Assembly (NCBI GenBank): GCA_012960535.1 | Contig: DUBB01000016.1 | Span: forward strand, 2,454 to 66,453 | Reading direction: 5' to 3' | Source: Gammaproteobacteria bacterium | Lineage (GTDB): Bacteria; Pseudomonadota; Gammaproteobacteria; Pseudomonadales; Azotimanducaceae | DNA length: 64,000 bases | Shown here: piece by piece, positions 17,501-27,157 of the stretch | Layout: each line of letters opens with the position of its first letter | Numbering within the stretch: the first letter of the stretch is position 1 | The notes under the pieces: model-generated | Told to the model about the DNA's origin: nothing | Seen by the model: the letters and a program-made list of their open reading frames with translations, nothing else | Database searches by the model: none | Program-made: the position numbers and the translations under genes

Positions 17501-17620
17501 TGGATTCCTCCAGTTTATTAACAACTCAAAAAAATAAAACCACGCCGGATCATTGCATTCTCTACGTCAGAATCTGAAGCCAGCGAGCACGACAGGCACC
17601 CGGGAGGCAAGATCACCACG

Positions 17621-18739
17621 CTAGTCTACTACCCCAAAAACCGCTGCCGCATTATCCCAGAATATCTTGCGTTTGCTCTGTTCAGAAATAGGCTGGTCTG
17701 CCAGCGCCTGGAAGCCAGTAGGCCAGGTACCATCTGGATGCGGGTAATCCGTATTAAAGGTAATGTAGTCATCTCCCACCAGTTCAACGGCCGCCGGCAA
17801 GGTCATTTCATCGCCGCGACAGGCCACCAGAAAATTGGATTTGAAATAGTCAGTGGGGCGCTTTTTCATAAGAGGATGTTCAGCATTACCGGAAAACTCC
17901 CAATGCTGCTCCATACGCTGCAACCAGTATGGCAGCCAACCCGCATCAGCTTCTACGTGTACGATTCTAAGCTTTGGATGGGATTCAATGACGCCGTACC
18001 AGATCAGTGACATCATTGCGACCATTGCCTCAAATGGATGGGCAATGATGTGTCCAGCGGTGTGCGTATGCATACGCTCGCCAAAAGATGACAGGTAGGG
18101 AGAACCTGAATCGTGGATACAGACAGGTTTGCCTAACGCTTCCAGCGCTGCCCATAGGGGATCAAAACTGGCGTGATAGAAATTGCGACCTTCAATAGGG
18201 TTGGGCCTGATATAAAAGCAGGCCGCGCCCTTGGCACTGCTTCGTCTTGCCTCTTCAATGGCAAGGGCAGGAGACTGCATCGGCAGCATGGCGGCGCTGA
18301 GCAGTCTGGCAGAATCAGCGCTACAGTATTCAAGGCTCCAGTCGTTATAAGCACGACAGCAAGCTGCCAGGAGTTCAGTATCATGGAACGGCTTGCCAAG
18401 TAATTGCCCGCCAACGGTTGGGTAGATCACCTGCACATCAACGCCTTCTCGCTCCATATCTGCAAGACGACTGGCAGCATTAAACCCCTGCGCCCGAGAC
18501 TCCTCATGCTGTTTCATGGCGTCGACGACCGCCGCATGGAATTCCTTAGCATCCATCGGGTAGTTACCGTCTTGTTTTGTCAGGGGCATACCCTCGACCA
18601 TCATGCCCTGTTTACCGCCACCCATATCAGCAATCGCCGGAGCACGATCTGCAAACTGAGGATCGATGTATTGCGCCCATATACTGGGGGGCTCGATCTG
18701 ATGACAGTCGGTATCAAGAATCTTGAAGCCGTTACGCAT
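17621..18739 (-). CDS. Amidohydrolase-2 (ACMSD-like) metal-dependent hydrolase or decarboxylase
   Basis: A 372-residue TIM-barrel protein. The first metal motif is D11-x-H13 (TDCHQIEPP), later HIIAHPFEAM and IVHVEADAGW supply histidines, and FNTDYPHPDGTWP near the end carries the catalytic Asp. This is the amidohydrolase-related family that includes aminocarboxymuconate-semialdehyde decarboxylase and many aromatic-acid decarboxylases. It resembles the protein at 56125-57366. The gene is divergent from a hydratase and a 2-hydroxyacid dehydrogenase across a gap with a repeated sequence. A role in ring-cleavage product breakdown is plausible, not shown. Confidence 0.85.
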   Translation of the reverse strand: MRNGFKILDTDCHQIEPPSIWAQYIDPQFADRAPAIADMGGGKQGMMVEGMPLTKQDGNYPMDAKEFHAAVVDAMKQHEESRAQGFNAASRLADMEREGVDVQVIYPTVGGQLLGKPFHDTELLAACCRAYNDWSLEYCSADSARLLSAAMLPMQSPALAIEEARRSSAKGAACFYIRPNPIEGRNFYHASFDPLWAALEALGKPVCIHDSGSPYLSSFGERMHTHTAGHIIAHPFEAMVAMMSLIWYGVIESHPKLRIVHVEADAGWLPYWLQRMEQHWEFSGNAEHPLMKKRPTDYFKSNFLVACRGDEMTLPAAVELVGDDYITFNTDYPHPDGTWPTGFQALADQPISEQSKRKIFWDNAAAVFGVVD

Positions 18740-18753
18740 GGTGTTCTCCCTTA

Positions 18754-18789
18754 TTTACTGTGAAACTAACCGTTTACTGTAAAACTAAC
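18754..18789. repeat. 19-bp direct repeat in divergent promoter
   Basis: TTTACTGTGAAACTAAC and TTTACTGTAAAACTAAC occur in tandem with a CG spacer, 15 bases upstream of the amidohydrolase start and about 100 bases before the hydratase start. A period of 19 bases suggests two half sites on one face of the helix (about two turns), so regulator binding is possible. Confidence 0.6.
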
Positions 18790-18892
18790 GCGATTAAACC
18801 AATGGCTCAAGCTTCCTGGTTCAGGCTAAGGACAAGCTTGATTGTTACCCGGGTACAGTTTTCAATAACAGTTTACCAATGGAGTGGATACG

Positions 18893-19636
18893 GTGACCGA
18901 TCTACTGGATAAATTATGGCAGGGCATGCAGGCAGGCGCGATCACAGCAGCACTGCCAGAGACCCGTGTTGATGATGGCCAGATATTACAACTTGCACTC
19001 CTGCAGAAATGGCTGGATACAGGAGAAACCCTAGGCGGTTATAAGATAGGCCTTACCTCTGGCGCCGCTCGTAATATGTTCGGAGAAGGCATAAGACCAT
19101 TCGGTTTCATCCTGAGCAGCAGGATTCACCAGTCAGGCGATACACTGGACCGGTCTTCCATTGGTGCCCTTGGACTAGAAAATGAACTGGTGTTCCGCGT
19201 AGCTGAAGACATCGCGTCAGATTCTGCAGATAGCCAACTGGCCAGGTCAGTTGTCGACGGGGTCGCTCCCGGCTTTGAAATCAACCAGATACGCCTCAAA
19301 ACAGGCGCATCCCAGGGTATCCGGATCGCTGAAAACCTGACCCAGTGGGGCATCGTCGCGGGCAATTTTGTTGGACCTGACCAGAATTTCGATGACCTGA
19401 CAGTTTCCCTTACTAAAGGCGGTGAGACGGTTCAAAAAACCGCCGCCAGCGGGCACATCGATAACCATTTTGAATCCATTGCTGCTTTAATCAATCGGCT
19501 TCACCAATTCGACCTTGGCCTGAAAAAGGGTCAACTTCTGATAACCGGATCATACACCCGGCAGACGGTGAATGCGCCCGGGAAATGGGTAGGTGACTTT
19601 GAGGGAATCGGCAAGGTGGAGGTCACTGTTACATGA
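18893..19636 (+). CDS. 2-keto-4-pentenoate hydratase-like protein (FAH family)
   Basis: About 247 residues of the MhpD/HpcG type within the fumarylacetoacetate hydrolase superfamily: YKIGLTSGAARNMFG, the metal-site region LGLENELVFRVAEDI, VAPGFEINQIRL and the C-terminal LLITGSYTRQTVNAPGKWVGDFEGIGKVEV. Such enzymes add water to 2-hydroxypenta-2,4-dienoate or related products of aromatic meta-cleavage. Two in-frame GTG codons are possible (18884 and 18893); the second has GGAG eight bases upstream and is chosen. It overlaps the next gene by four bases, so the two form an operon. Confidence 0.88.
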   Translation: MTDLLDKLWQGMQAGAITAALPETRVDDGQILQLALLQKWLDTGETLGGYKIGLTSGAARNMFGEGIRPFGFILSSRIHQSGDTLDRSSIGALGLENELVFRVAEDIASDSADSQLARSVVDGVAPGFEINQIRLKTGASQGIRIAENLTQWGIVAGNFVGPDQNFDDLTVSLTKGGETVQKTAASGHIDNHFESIAALINRLHQFDLGLKKGQLLITGSYTRQTVNAPGKWVGDFEGIGKVEVTVT

Positions 19637-20598
19637 AAATTGTCATTATCCCAGGCTTAACACTACCGCAGGTGCCTGAAGCGGATATCAGGAAAATAAA
19701 ATCTCTTGCCGGGCACAATGGCGAGGTGATCGTCACTCCTCATAAAGATGCCATTCATCATGTCGGTGACGCCGAGATCATACTCGGGCTGGTCAATGAG
19801 ACATTGTTCTCCGCGGCCCCCCAGCTAAGGTGGGTACAGTCGATCTCATCTGGCGTAGATATGTTTTTTTACCCGGATTTCATCAATAGTGACGTTGTGC
19901 TGACCAGTGAAAAAGGCCTGGTCGGTGAACATCTGGCAGATCATGGCTTTGGTCTGCTGTTGATGTTAACTCGACAGCTGGCAACGGCATTACGCTATGG
20001 TGCAGACAGCTGGAACCACCGACCCGAAATGCGTTTCCAGGAAATCGAGCTCACCGGTGCAGTATTTGGCATCCTTGGTCTCGGCGGGACCGGTCGCGCA
20101 ATGGCAAAAAGGGCTGCAGCATTTGGTATGAGTTGCATCGCCGTTGATCGTGACCCGGTACAACCTCTGGCAGAGGTAACCGAAGTCTGGCGTACCAATA
20201 GATTGCATGAATTATTATCCTGTTCTGATGTGGTAAGTGTCTGTTGCCCGTTAACCAGCGAAACCAGAGATCTTCTTGATGCGAGCGCATTTGCCGCGAT
20301 GAAAGACGATGCAATACTGATGAATGTCACCCGTGGCGAGGTCATGCATGAGGCATCACTGGTGAGAGCCCTGCAGCATGGCCAGATCAGAGGTGCCGCT
20401 CTGGATGTTGCTCCAAGAGAACCCCTGCCGGCAGATTCACCACTATGGTCCATGCCAAATGTCGTTATGACCCCACATACTGCTGGGGCGAGCCAATTCA
20501 GGGTGCGCCGCAATATTGACCGTTTCATCCGTAATCTGAAGGCTTACACAACAGGCGGTAAGCTTGAAGGTGTAATCGATAAAGTGGCAGGATATTAA
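19633..20598 (+). CDS. D-2-hydroxyacid dehydrogenase, NAD-binding
   Basis: A 321-residue member of the D-isomer-specific 2-hydroxyacid dehydrogenase family. The Rossmann motif is GILGLGGTGRAMAKRA (residues 146-161) and the catalytic triad is R234 (VTRGE), E263 (PREPLP) and H282 (TPHTAG). It reduces a 2-keto acid to the D-hydroxy acid or the reverse in the cytoplasm. The ATGA overlap with the hydratase gene suggests it handles a keto acid made by that enzyme. The exact substrate is unknown. Confidence 0.9.
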   Translation: MKIVIIPGLTLPQVPEADIRKIKSLAGHNGEVIVTPHKDAIHHVGDAEIILGLVNETLFSAAPQLRWVQSISSGVDMFFYPDFINSDVVLTSEKGLVGEHLADHGFGLLLMLTRQLATALRYGADSWNHRPEMRFQEIELTGAVFGILGLGGTGRAMAKRAAAFGMSCIAVDRDPVQPLAEVTEVWRTNRLHELLSCSDVVSVCCPLTSETRDLLDASAFAAMKDDAILMNVTRGEVMHEASLVRALQHGQIRGAALDVAPREPLPADSPLWSMPNVVMTPHTAGASQFRVRRNIDRFIRNLKAYTTGGKLEGVIDKVAGY

Positions 20599-20866
20599 CC
20601 GTTCACTGTAACTGCTGAAAACCTCGGGGGTATGCACTTTTAACAACGACAACTGTTGGCCTGTAGGCCGAGGACAAACAGGTCTGAGTCAGCATAAATA
20701 AATTCCTGCTGGGGCTACTGGGGCCATGTAAAAAAAATGAGTACCTAAGACATCAAAAAAATGATAAACAAGTCAATGTAAACTTGGATTGAACGCCTGC
20801 CGATCAACGGATTAACGATTAGCAAGCCTATTAAAAAATGGGATTAATAGAATAAGAGGAATCACC

Positions 20867-21430
20867 ATGATGTTAAGAAAATGGTTATACATGGCAAGCG
20901 TTGCGGCTCTGCTGCTGACCCAGGCGGCTTCTGCAGAAGAATACGTCATAGACAATCAGGGTCAGCATGCCTTCATCACATTCAAAGCCAAGCATCTGAA
21001 TTTTTCCTACATTATTGGTCATTTCAACCGTTTTGAAGGCCATTTTAACTATGATGCAGAGCAGCCTGAAAACAGTAGCGCCAAGGTCGATATAGAGGCC
21101 GGCAGCCTCGATACCAATCACGCCGAACGGAACAAGCATCTAAAAGGCGAAGATTATCTGGATGTAGCCCAATATCCGAGTATCAGCTTTACCAGCAGTT
21201 CGTTCGAAGGTGGTAGTAAAAGTGGTGTACTGCACGGCAATTTATCCTTCCATGGCGTCACCAAAGCCGTTGCCATCAACGTTCATCAGGTGGGCGAGGG
21301 AGATGACCCATGGGGAGGATATCGCAATGGCTTTCAGGGAAATATCACCCTCAGCGCTGGCGATTTTGGGCTGGCAGCGTGGATTGGTGATGTGGAGGTT
21401 GAATTGATTGTCGAGGGCATCAGGCAATAG
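20867..21430 (+). CDS. YceI-family periplasmic lipid-binding protein
   Basis: 187 residues with a signal peptide (hydrophobic VAALLLTQAASA, cleaved before EEYVID). The mature part shows the YceI lipocalin-like pattern: ITFKAKHLNFSYIIGHFNRFEGHFNYD, VDIEAGSLDTNHAERNKHLK, SISFTSSSFEG and GNLSFHGVTKAV. YceI proteins bind isoprenoid chains in the periplasm. AAGAGGAA precedes the ATG pair. It stands alone, 268 bases from the previous gene. Confidence 0.93.
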   Translation: MMLRKWLYMASVAALLLTQAASAEEYVIDNQGQHAFITFKAKHLNFSYIIGHFNRFEGHFNYDAEQPENSSAKVDIEAGSLDTNHAERNKHLKGEDYLDVAQYPSISFTSSSFEGGSKSGVLHGNLSFHGVTKAVAINVHQVGEGDDPWGGYRNGFQGNITLSAGDFGLAAWIGDVEVELIVEGIRQ

Positions 21431-21691
21431 CAAATAGCTAACCTGGATGCACCTGCTTGATATCATCACCAGGCCGATTTAGCCCGTTTAGGAGATCCAG
21501 AAACCATAAACGAGCTGGGCGCTTAAACCTGAGATGGTGCCCTTAGGCAGTTGCTAATTATCCGCATCAAAGACCCTTTAAACTGCCACACACGGGAACA
21601 GCAACATAACAGCCGAATTTAGGTATCCCGGGCATCTTGCGGAGACGTTATTTGAGATGAAATTTCTGGTGTGGAAGTTGAAGGAGAGGTA

Positions 21692-24079
21692 GTGTCACAA
21701 GCACTTGAGGGTATTCGCGTACTTGATCTCAGCAGTGGACCTGCGGCAGGTATGGCCACCATGATACTTGCCGATTTCGGTGCGCAGGTAGTTTCCATCC
21801 AACGCCCACCCCTGGCGCCGGCAGATGGCCTTAACCAGTTACCCGCGACCCCTATGTGGCGGCGTGGCAAACAGCTGTTAACGCTGGATCTGAATCAGAA
21901 CACGGACCTCGAACAGTTTCATCAGCTGGCCTCTGGCGCAGATGTACTGGTATGTAACTGGCGCAGCAGTGCCCTGGCGCGGCGACAGCTTGACTTTGAA
22001 CATCTGCACAACCAACACAGGCACCTGATCTACTGTCACATCACCGGCTTTGGCAGTCGCGGGCCCATGGCGGACAGCCCAGGTTACGAACATACTGTGG
22101 CAGCTTACAGCGGCCGTATGCGCTTGTTTTCAGGTATCGTAGACCGCGCCGGCCCGGTATTTTCTGCGCTTCAGGTTGGCGTCCATGCCTGCGCACAATC
22201 GGCAGTAGCAGGCGTACTGGCAGCGCTCCTCGCCAAAGGCAAAAATGGCGCTGGACGACTGGTAGAAACAAGCCTTCTCCAGGGTATGTTGCCCTACGAG
22301 ATGGGTGCCATGATTGGTATGCAATTCATGGAGCAATTCCCTGATCTGGCCCCGCTCATCGCGACACCGTCGGCACAACCACCAATACCAAGCCTGTTTT
22401 ACCATCCCGCCCAGGCTGGCGATGGCCGCTGGATGCAGTTTGGTAACCTGTTACCCCACCTGTTCGATAACTTCCTCATTGCCACTGGCCTGATAGATAT
22501 CATTGCCGACGAAGACTTCAACCCCAAACAACTGCTGTTAAAAACGTCTGAGAAGCAAGAAGCCTTTCGTGCGCGCATGCTCAGTAGAATCCAGGAACGA
22601 TCAACAGCCGACTGGATGCAGGACTTTATCAGCGATGGCGGTATTGTTGCCACGACCTATCAAACAACCCAACAGGCTCTGCAAGATCCAGATATTGTTG
22701 CCAATGGCCATGTCATCGAGGATGATAACGGTGGCCTGCAACTCGGCCCAGTTGCCCGCTTAACTGACACCCCCGCGCTGCCGGGGGCTGCTGCTTCGAA
22801 ACAAGACAGCTGGGCACTGCAATGGGCAAAAACCCCTAGACCCAAGTCCACCGCAAAAGAACCACAAGCCCTGCCACTGACCGGCATACGTGTTATCGAA
22901 ATAGCGACTATTATCGCTGCACCTCTAGGCGCTGCCTTTCTTGCTGACATGGGTGCTGAGGTCATAAAAATCGAACAGTTAGGCGGAGACCCGTTCCGAG
23001 GAATGCTGTCCGGCCTGGGCTCGGCCCGGGTCAATGTCGGCAAGCGCAGCATCTCTGTCAATATGAAAACCGATGCAGGACGCCAGATTGTATTAGATCT
23101 ATTAAGGGATGCGGATGTAATGATTCACAACTTCCGTCCAGGTGTCCCGGAACGCCTGGGCATCAGTTACTCCCAGGTCAGCAAGATAAACACCAATATT
23201 ATATACCTTCAATGTAACGGCTATGGCAGCAATGGTCCGGGTGCTTTAAGACCGAGCACCCACCCCATACCCGGGGCAGCAATGGGGGGTGTCATGTACC
23301 AGATGGGAGAACACTTACCGGAAGAACTACAGGATACCGACAGCCTGAAAAAGTGGTGCCGGCGATTAATGCGCGCCAATGAGGTCAACCCAGACCCAAA
23401 TACCGCTTTGGTGGTCACCACTTCGGTCATGCTTGGATTACTGGCTCGACAGACAACTGGTAGAGGCCAGCGGATACTGGTTGATATGTTCGGCGCCAAT
23501 GCCTACGCTAACAGCGATGACTTCCTGACCTATCCCGGCAAACAATCCCGGGCAATGCCCGACGCTGACATGTATGGGTTATCCCCTATATACCGACTGT
23601 ACCCGTGTGCACAGCAACAATGGATATTTCTCGGTCTTAACACCGACCGTGAGATTGAACAATTCTGTAACGCCCTGAAAGCGGCCAATCTTCCTGCGCC
23701 AGACCCGAATCAAATGCGCACTGGCGAGGAGAGTTTAATCAAGACATTAACCAGTCTGTTTTCCAGAAAAAATGCCGGGCAGTGGCAATCCCTGTTAGGA
23801 CATCTGGGTTGTGTTCAGGCAGATGGCCTGGCACCTAACAGGTTCTGGATCGAAAACGAGCAAGCGCAGGAAATGGATTTAACCAGCGAGGTTGAACACC
23901 CCGCGTGGGGAACCTACCGCAGGCACGGCCCTGTGGTCATGTTCGATGGCAAACAACAATCTCTGGCTGCACCGCCTCTGGCGGGTCAACACAACACTGA
24001 GTTGCTTTCACTGCTGGGGTATTCACAAGCGCAGATTGATGAGTTTTACCAGCAAGGCACCCTCTGGCAAGAGTCTTAG
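21692..24079 (+). CDS. Tandem-fused CaiB/BaiF family CoA-transferase
   Basis: A 795-residue protein made of two class III CoA-transferase units: the first from LEGIRVLDLSSGPAAGMATMILADFGA, the second from LTGIRVIEIATIIAAPLGAAFLADMGA near residue 390. The family moves CoA between acids or racemises acyl-CoAs using an Asp that forms a mixed anhydride. Comparison with the formyl-CoA transferase segment (Asp in GDSNTG, 26 residues up to TGRGQ) places D568 (NPDPNTA) in the second half correctly, but in the first half the same place is V164 (GVHACA). So only one half seems catalytic. The GTG at 21692 with AAGGAG upstream is preferred to the GTG at 21671. Confidence 0.88.
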   Translation: MSQALEGIRVLDLSSGPAAGMATMILADFGAQVVSIQRPPLAPADGLNQLPATPMWRRGKQLLTLDLNQNTDLEQFHQLASGADVLVCNWRSSALARRQLDFEHLHNQHRHLIYCHITGFGSRGPMADSPGYEHTVAAYSGRMRLFSGIVDRAGPVFSALQVGVHACAQSAVAGVLAALLAKGKNGAGRLVETSLLQGMLPYEMGAMIGMQFMEQFPDLAPLIATPSAQPPIPSLFYHPAQAGDGRWMQFGNLLPHLFDNFLIATGLIDIIADEDFNPKQLLLKTSEKQEAFRARMLSRIQERSTADWMQDFISDGGIVATTYQTTQQALQDPDIVANGHVIEDDNGGLQLGPVARLTDTPALPGAAASKQDSWALQWAKTPRPKSTAKEPQALPLTGIRVIEIATIIAAPLGAAFLADMGAEVIKIEQLGGDPFRGMLSGLGSARVNVGKRSISVNMKTDAGRQIVLDLLRDADVMIHNFRPGVPERLGISYSQVSKINTNIIYLQCNGYGSNGPGALRPSTHPIPGAAMGGVMYQMGEHLPEELQDTDSLKKWCRRLMRANEVNPDPNTALVVTTSVMLGLLARQTTGRGQRILVDMFGANAYANSDDFLTYPGKQSRAMPDADMYGLSPIYRLYPCAQQQWIFLGLNTDREIEQFCNALKAANLPAPDPNQMRTGEESLIKTLTSLFSRKNAGQWQSLLGHLGCVQADGLAPNRFWIENEQAQEMDLTSEVEHPAWGTYRRHGPVVMFDGKQQSLAAPPLAGQHNTELLSLLGYSQAQIDEFYQQGTLWQES

Positions 24080-24266
24080 TAGGCCACTTCACTTCTCCAA
24101 TGAAACGGGTCAACAGCAGCTGAAATTACGGACGGTTGTGTAGAGGAGATCTGCCGCTTCAAGTGGCAGGCGAGTTCGCTGGCCATGAGTTAACATCCAT
24201 TCAAACAGGCTTCGATTCAGGGCGGTTTATGAGTATGCTTGATGCTCCTGGTATAGGGCCTTATCT

Positions 24267-25457
24267 ATGACTGACATTATACCTCTGACCCTTGAAGACG
24301 TAGACCATGAATGGCTGACGCAGATCTTCCAGCTGAATGACATTTTACCGTCATCAATCAACAAAGTTCAGATGGACATCATCGGAGAAGGTTCTGGGTT
24401 TATGGGTGATGTGCTTCGCCTGACAGCTCACCTGAATAACGGCGATTCAGCTGATTCTATTATCCTCAAACTACCGACAGCCGGCGATAATCGCAAGGTT
24501 GGGCAGAGCCTGGGCGTGTACGAGCGCGAAATAAGGTTTTATAGAGATTTCCAGCCCCTTATGCCCATCAGGACTCCCCGCATGATCTATGCAGCCATGG
24601 AAGAATCAATGGCACCTGAGACTGGGCTGATGATCATCAAATTGATAAACAAGCTTCCCATTGGCGTAATGTGGCGTATTTTCCTGTTCCTTAACTGGCT
24701 GGGTAGTAAGGTCACGAAACGTTACGCGCTGGTAATTGAAGATCTGGGACAGCTTCGACCCGGAGATCAGGTAACAGGTTGTTCCCCGGAAGACGCCCAG
24801 ATAGTCCTCATGGCAATGGCGAAAGTGCAGGCCACCTTCTTAAATAATAGCCTGCTATCCGAGACGCCCTGGATTATTCCACTGGAACTGACTGTCAACT
24901 TAAGCCAGCAGGTGTTTAGACAAGCTTTACCCGCTTATCTGAACCAATATGCCGGGTCACTTTCAAACGGAGCCAAGCAGACACTTCACTGGCTCGACGA
25001 AAATGGTATCAAGCTCATGAAACTGCTGGCCAGGCAGCCATCGACTCTGAATCATGGCGATTTCCGGCTCGATAACCTTTTCTTTGATGACAGTGCAAAT
25101 GAGATTGTTCTGTGTGACTGGCAGACGCCTCTGTCCGGACCCCTGGGCATCGATCTGGCTTATTTCCTGAGTGCATCCCTGACAACCGAGAATCAAGGCG
25201 AGATTGATAACCTTCTCAAATTTCACCTGCACCAGCTCAATTCTCTGGGCGTTCAAATCGATGCAGCAACATTAACATGGCAGTATCAGGCAGCGATGTT
25301 AGTCATATTACTCCGTGTAATACCCGCTGAATTTCAGGACCTGCTGGACCTGGGCGACAATCGCGGCCACCAACTGGCCATAACCTGGCTGGATCGGGTT
25401 TTTACCCGAGTCGAAAAAATTCAGCTCGACCTTATTCTGGCCGGACCGCCTTTATAG
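24267..25457 (+). CDS. EcK/aminoglycoside-phosphotransferase-like kinase
   Basis: A 396-residue protein with a kinase-like fold. The catalytic loop is HGDFRLDN (H263, D265, N270) and the metal-binding Asp is in CDWQTPLSGPLGIDLAYFL. This arrangement (HGD-x4-N, then D-W-Q) is that of the ecdysteroid-kinase-like/APH families, which phosphorylate hydroxyl groups of small molecules with ATP; bacterial members are often found among lipid or steroid catabolic genes. AGGGCC precedes the ATG. A second member is encoded at 29214-30314. Its substrate is unknown. Confidence 0.82.
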   Translation: MTDIIPLTLEDVDHEWLTQIFQLNDILPSSINKVQMDIIGEGSGFMGDVLRLTAHLNNGDSADSIILKLPTAGDNRKVGQSLGVYEREIRFYRDFQPLMPIRTPRMIYAAMEESMAPETGLMIIKLINKLPIGVMWRIFLFLNWLGSKVTKRYALVIEDLGQLRPGDQVTGCSPEDAQIVLMAMAKVQATFLNNSLLSETPWIIPLELTVNLSQQVFRQALPAYLNQYAGSLSNGAKQTLHWLDENGIKLMKLLARQPSTLNHGDFRLDNLFFDDSANEIVLCDWQTPLSGPLGIDLAYFLSASLTTENQGEIDNLLKFHLHQLNSLGVQIDAATLTWQYQAAMLVILLRVIPAEFQDLLDLGDNRGHQLAITWLDRVFTRVEKIQLDLILAGPPL

Positions 25458-25590
25458 CAAGGGCTGTACGCATCAGTAGGGTGAGCAGGAACCACCTCCA
25501 CGCTGTCATCGGGTAACTGGGCATTCTCTGCCACGCTAGCGATCACTGTTACAGCGGTGAAACTCGCCCAACCAGGTTCAGGCGGCCTGG

Positions 25591-26949
25591 TCAACTCGTT
25601 TTAACCGTGTTCCTCGACTTGATCTGCTCCTGTAGGATCTGCTGCTCGGCTTCATCCAGACTAAAACCACGGATCGCAAAATAGGCGAGTGCCATGGCTA
25701 TAACCGGTATAGTCAGGTAGATCATACGGAAAGCAAACTTGGCGTCCTCGCTGTTGCCACCCTGCGCATCAAAACCAACAAAAGCCAGTAGCGGGTAAGT
25801 TATGCCAATTGCCAGGGCGCCTCCTGCCTTGGCGGTGATTGCCAATAGAGAAAAGTAGAGCCCCGTTCGCTGCCCACCGGTTTGTACATTGTCGTAATCG
25901 ACCACATCAGCGGCCATCGATCTGATCGCAAACTGAAGGCCGGAATGTGCAAACCCCGTAAAAAAAAGCAGCAGAATGAACAGTGCCACGTCACCCTCTC
26001 CCGGGAAGTAAAACGAAGCCGTTGTCAGGCAGAAGGCAATCGCATTCACGGCAAAGCAGCGATGTTTACCTATTTTCTGCGATAATCTGACCCAGATGGG
26101 CACGCCAATGATATGGGCGGAAAAAAAGAAAATGAGTGCCACGGAATTGAACTGTGAGTCACCAAGCAGTTCCGCCTGATAGAAAATAAACAGCCCCGCC
26201 ATCACCGAACCTGGCATTGATGCAGCTGCATCTGCCATTAGCAGTCTTCGCATATGCGGATTTTTTAAGACCAGCAGCAGGCCTGTTATCAGGCCGATTC
26301 GAGGTGCAGGGGCAGTGGGTCGCTCACCGACTAGCGTCACAGCAGCAAAAACGCACAGCGGTGCTAATATAATCGCCGTAATGCCGAAGAATGAAAGGGC
26401 CTCATGGCCAGCCGGTGGTGTGCCAAAGTACTCCAGCACAGCAAGGGGCGTTAGAATTAACAGGGAGCCAATATAGCCGGCAAACGAATTAAAGCCGGCG
26501 ATACGTGAACGCTCATGATAGTCACTGGATAGTTCGGCCGCCCAGGCTGTATGGGAAATGGTTTGCATGGTTGTTCCGGCATATAACACCATCAGCCAGA
26601 AGCCCAGATACCAGACCGTAGGCGTAGCCGTTGGCATGTAAGCCATAAACACACCAAGCATCATGAACGGTAAAGCTATCACCAGCCAATGCCGACGGCG
26701 TCCCCAGCGGCTATCAAATCGATCGCCGATAATGCCCATCGTGGGATCCGTAACAATGTCAAACAGCCGCACCAGCATGAACACGAAGCCAACTTCGGCA
26801 AGGCCGAGACCCAGCGTTTTTGTGTAAAAAGGGGGTAGGAAAATAGCCAATGGCAATGTCATACCAACAGTGGGGAAGGCGATAGACGAAAACCCTGCTA
26901 ACCGCCACCAGGAAATCTGCTGTTCTTCTTTTATGGTTGATGAGGACAT
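25591..26949 (-). CDS. MFS transporter, GPH (glycoside-pentoside-hexuronide) type
   Basis: A membrane protein of about 452 residues with 12 predicted helices. The GPH signature is seen in VRLFDIVTDPTMGIIGDRFDSRWGRRRHW between helices 2 and 3, with charged residues inside membrane helices as expected for cation symport. The family imports glycosides and other polar solutes with Na+ or H+. The ATG at 26949 is chosen over a TTG at 26958; neither has a strong ribosome binding site. It is convergent with the kinase gene at 24267-25457, so uptake and phosphorylation of one compound is conceivable (inference). Confidence 0.87.
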   Translation of the reverse strand: MSSSTIKEEQQISWWRLAGFSSIAFPTVGMTLPLAIFLPPFYTKTLGLGLAEVGFVFMLVRLFDIVTDPTMGIIGDRFDSRWGRRRHWLVIALPFMMLGVFMAYMPTATPTVWYLGFWLMVLYAGTTMQTISHTAWAAELSSDYHERSRIAGFNSFAGYIGSLLILTPLAVLEYFGTPPAGHEALSFFGITAIILAPLCVFAAVTLVGERPTAPAPRIGLITGLLLVLKNPHMRRLLMADAAASMPGSVMAGLFIFYQAELLGDSQFNSVALIFFFSAHIIGVPIWVRLSQKIGKHRCFAVNAIAFCLTTASFYFPGEGDVALFILLLFFTGFAHSGLQFAIRSMAADVVDYDNVQTGGQRTGLYFSLLAITAKAGGALAIGITYPLLAFVGFDAQGGNSEDAKFAFRMIYLTIPVIAMALAYFAIRGFSLDEAEQQILQEQIKSRNTVKTS

Positions 26950-27097
26950 GCCGTTCAAGACTAACCTGATAAACGCATAGGTGCCAGACCAGCAGCTAAA
27001 ATTCTAGCCAACAACTGCATGCTCACTATAGACTGATCCATGTTAAGCCGCGTCTGTCACCGCCAGCTAAATAGGGACGACTGAACATCCATACGAA

Positions 27098-27157
27098 AAG
27101 GCTCATAAAAAAGCACATAACAAGGTATATAAAAAAGTATATAAAAAGGTACATAAA
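27098..27157. repeat. 12-bp tandem repeat, 5 copies, ending at a start codon
   Basis: Five 12-base units of consensus AAGGTATATAAA run from 27098 to 27157 and end exactly at the ATG of the lipoprotein gene. Every unit has an AAGG or AAAG followed by a CATAA/TATAAA stretch, so each looks like a weak ribosome binding site plus an A/T spacer. The unit length is a multiple of three and the frame through the repeats is open. Confidence 0.85.
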
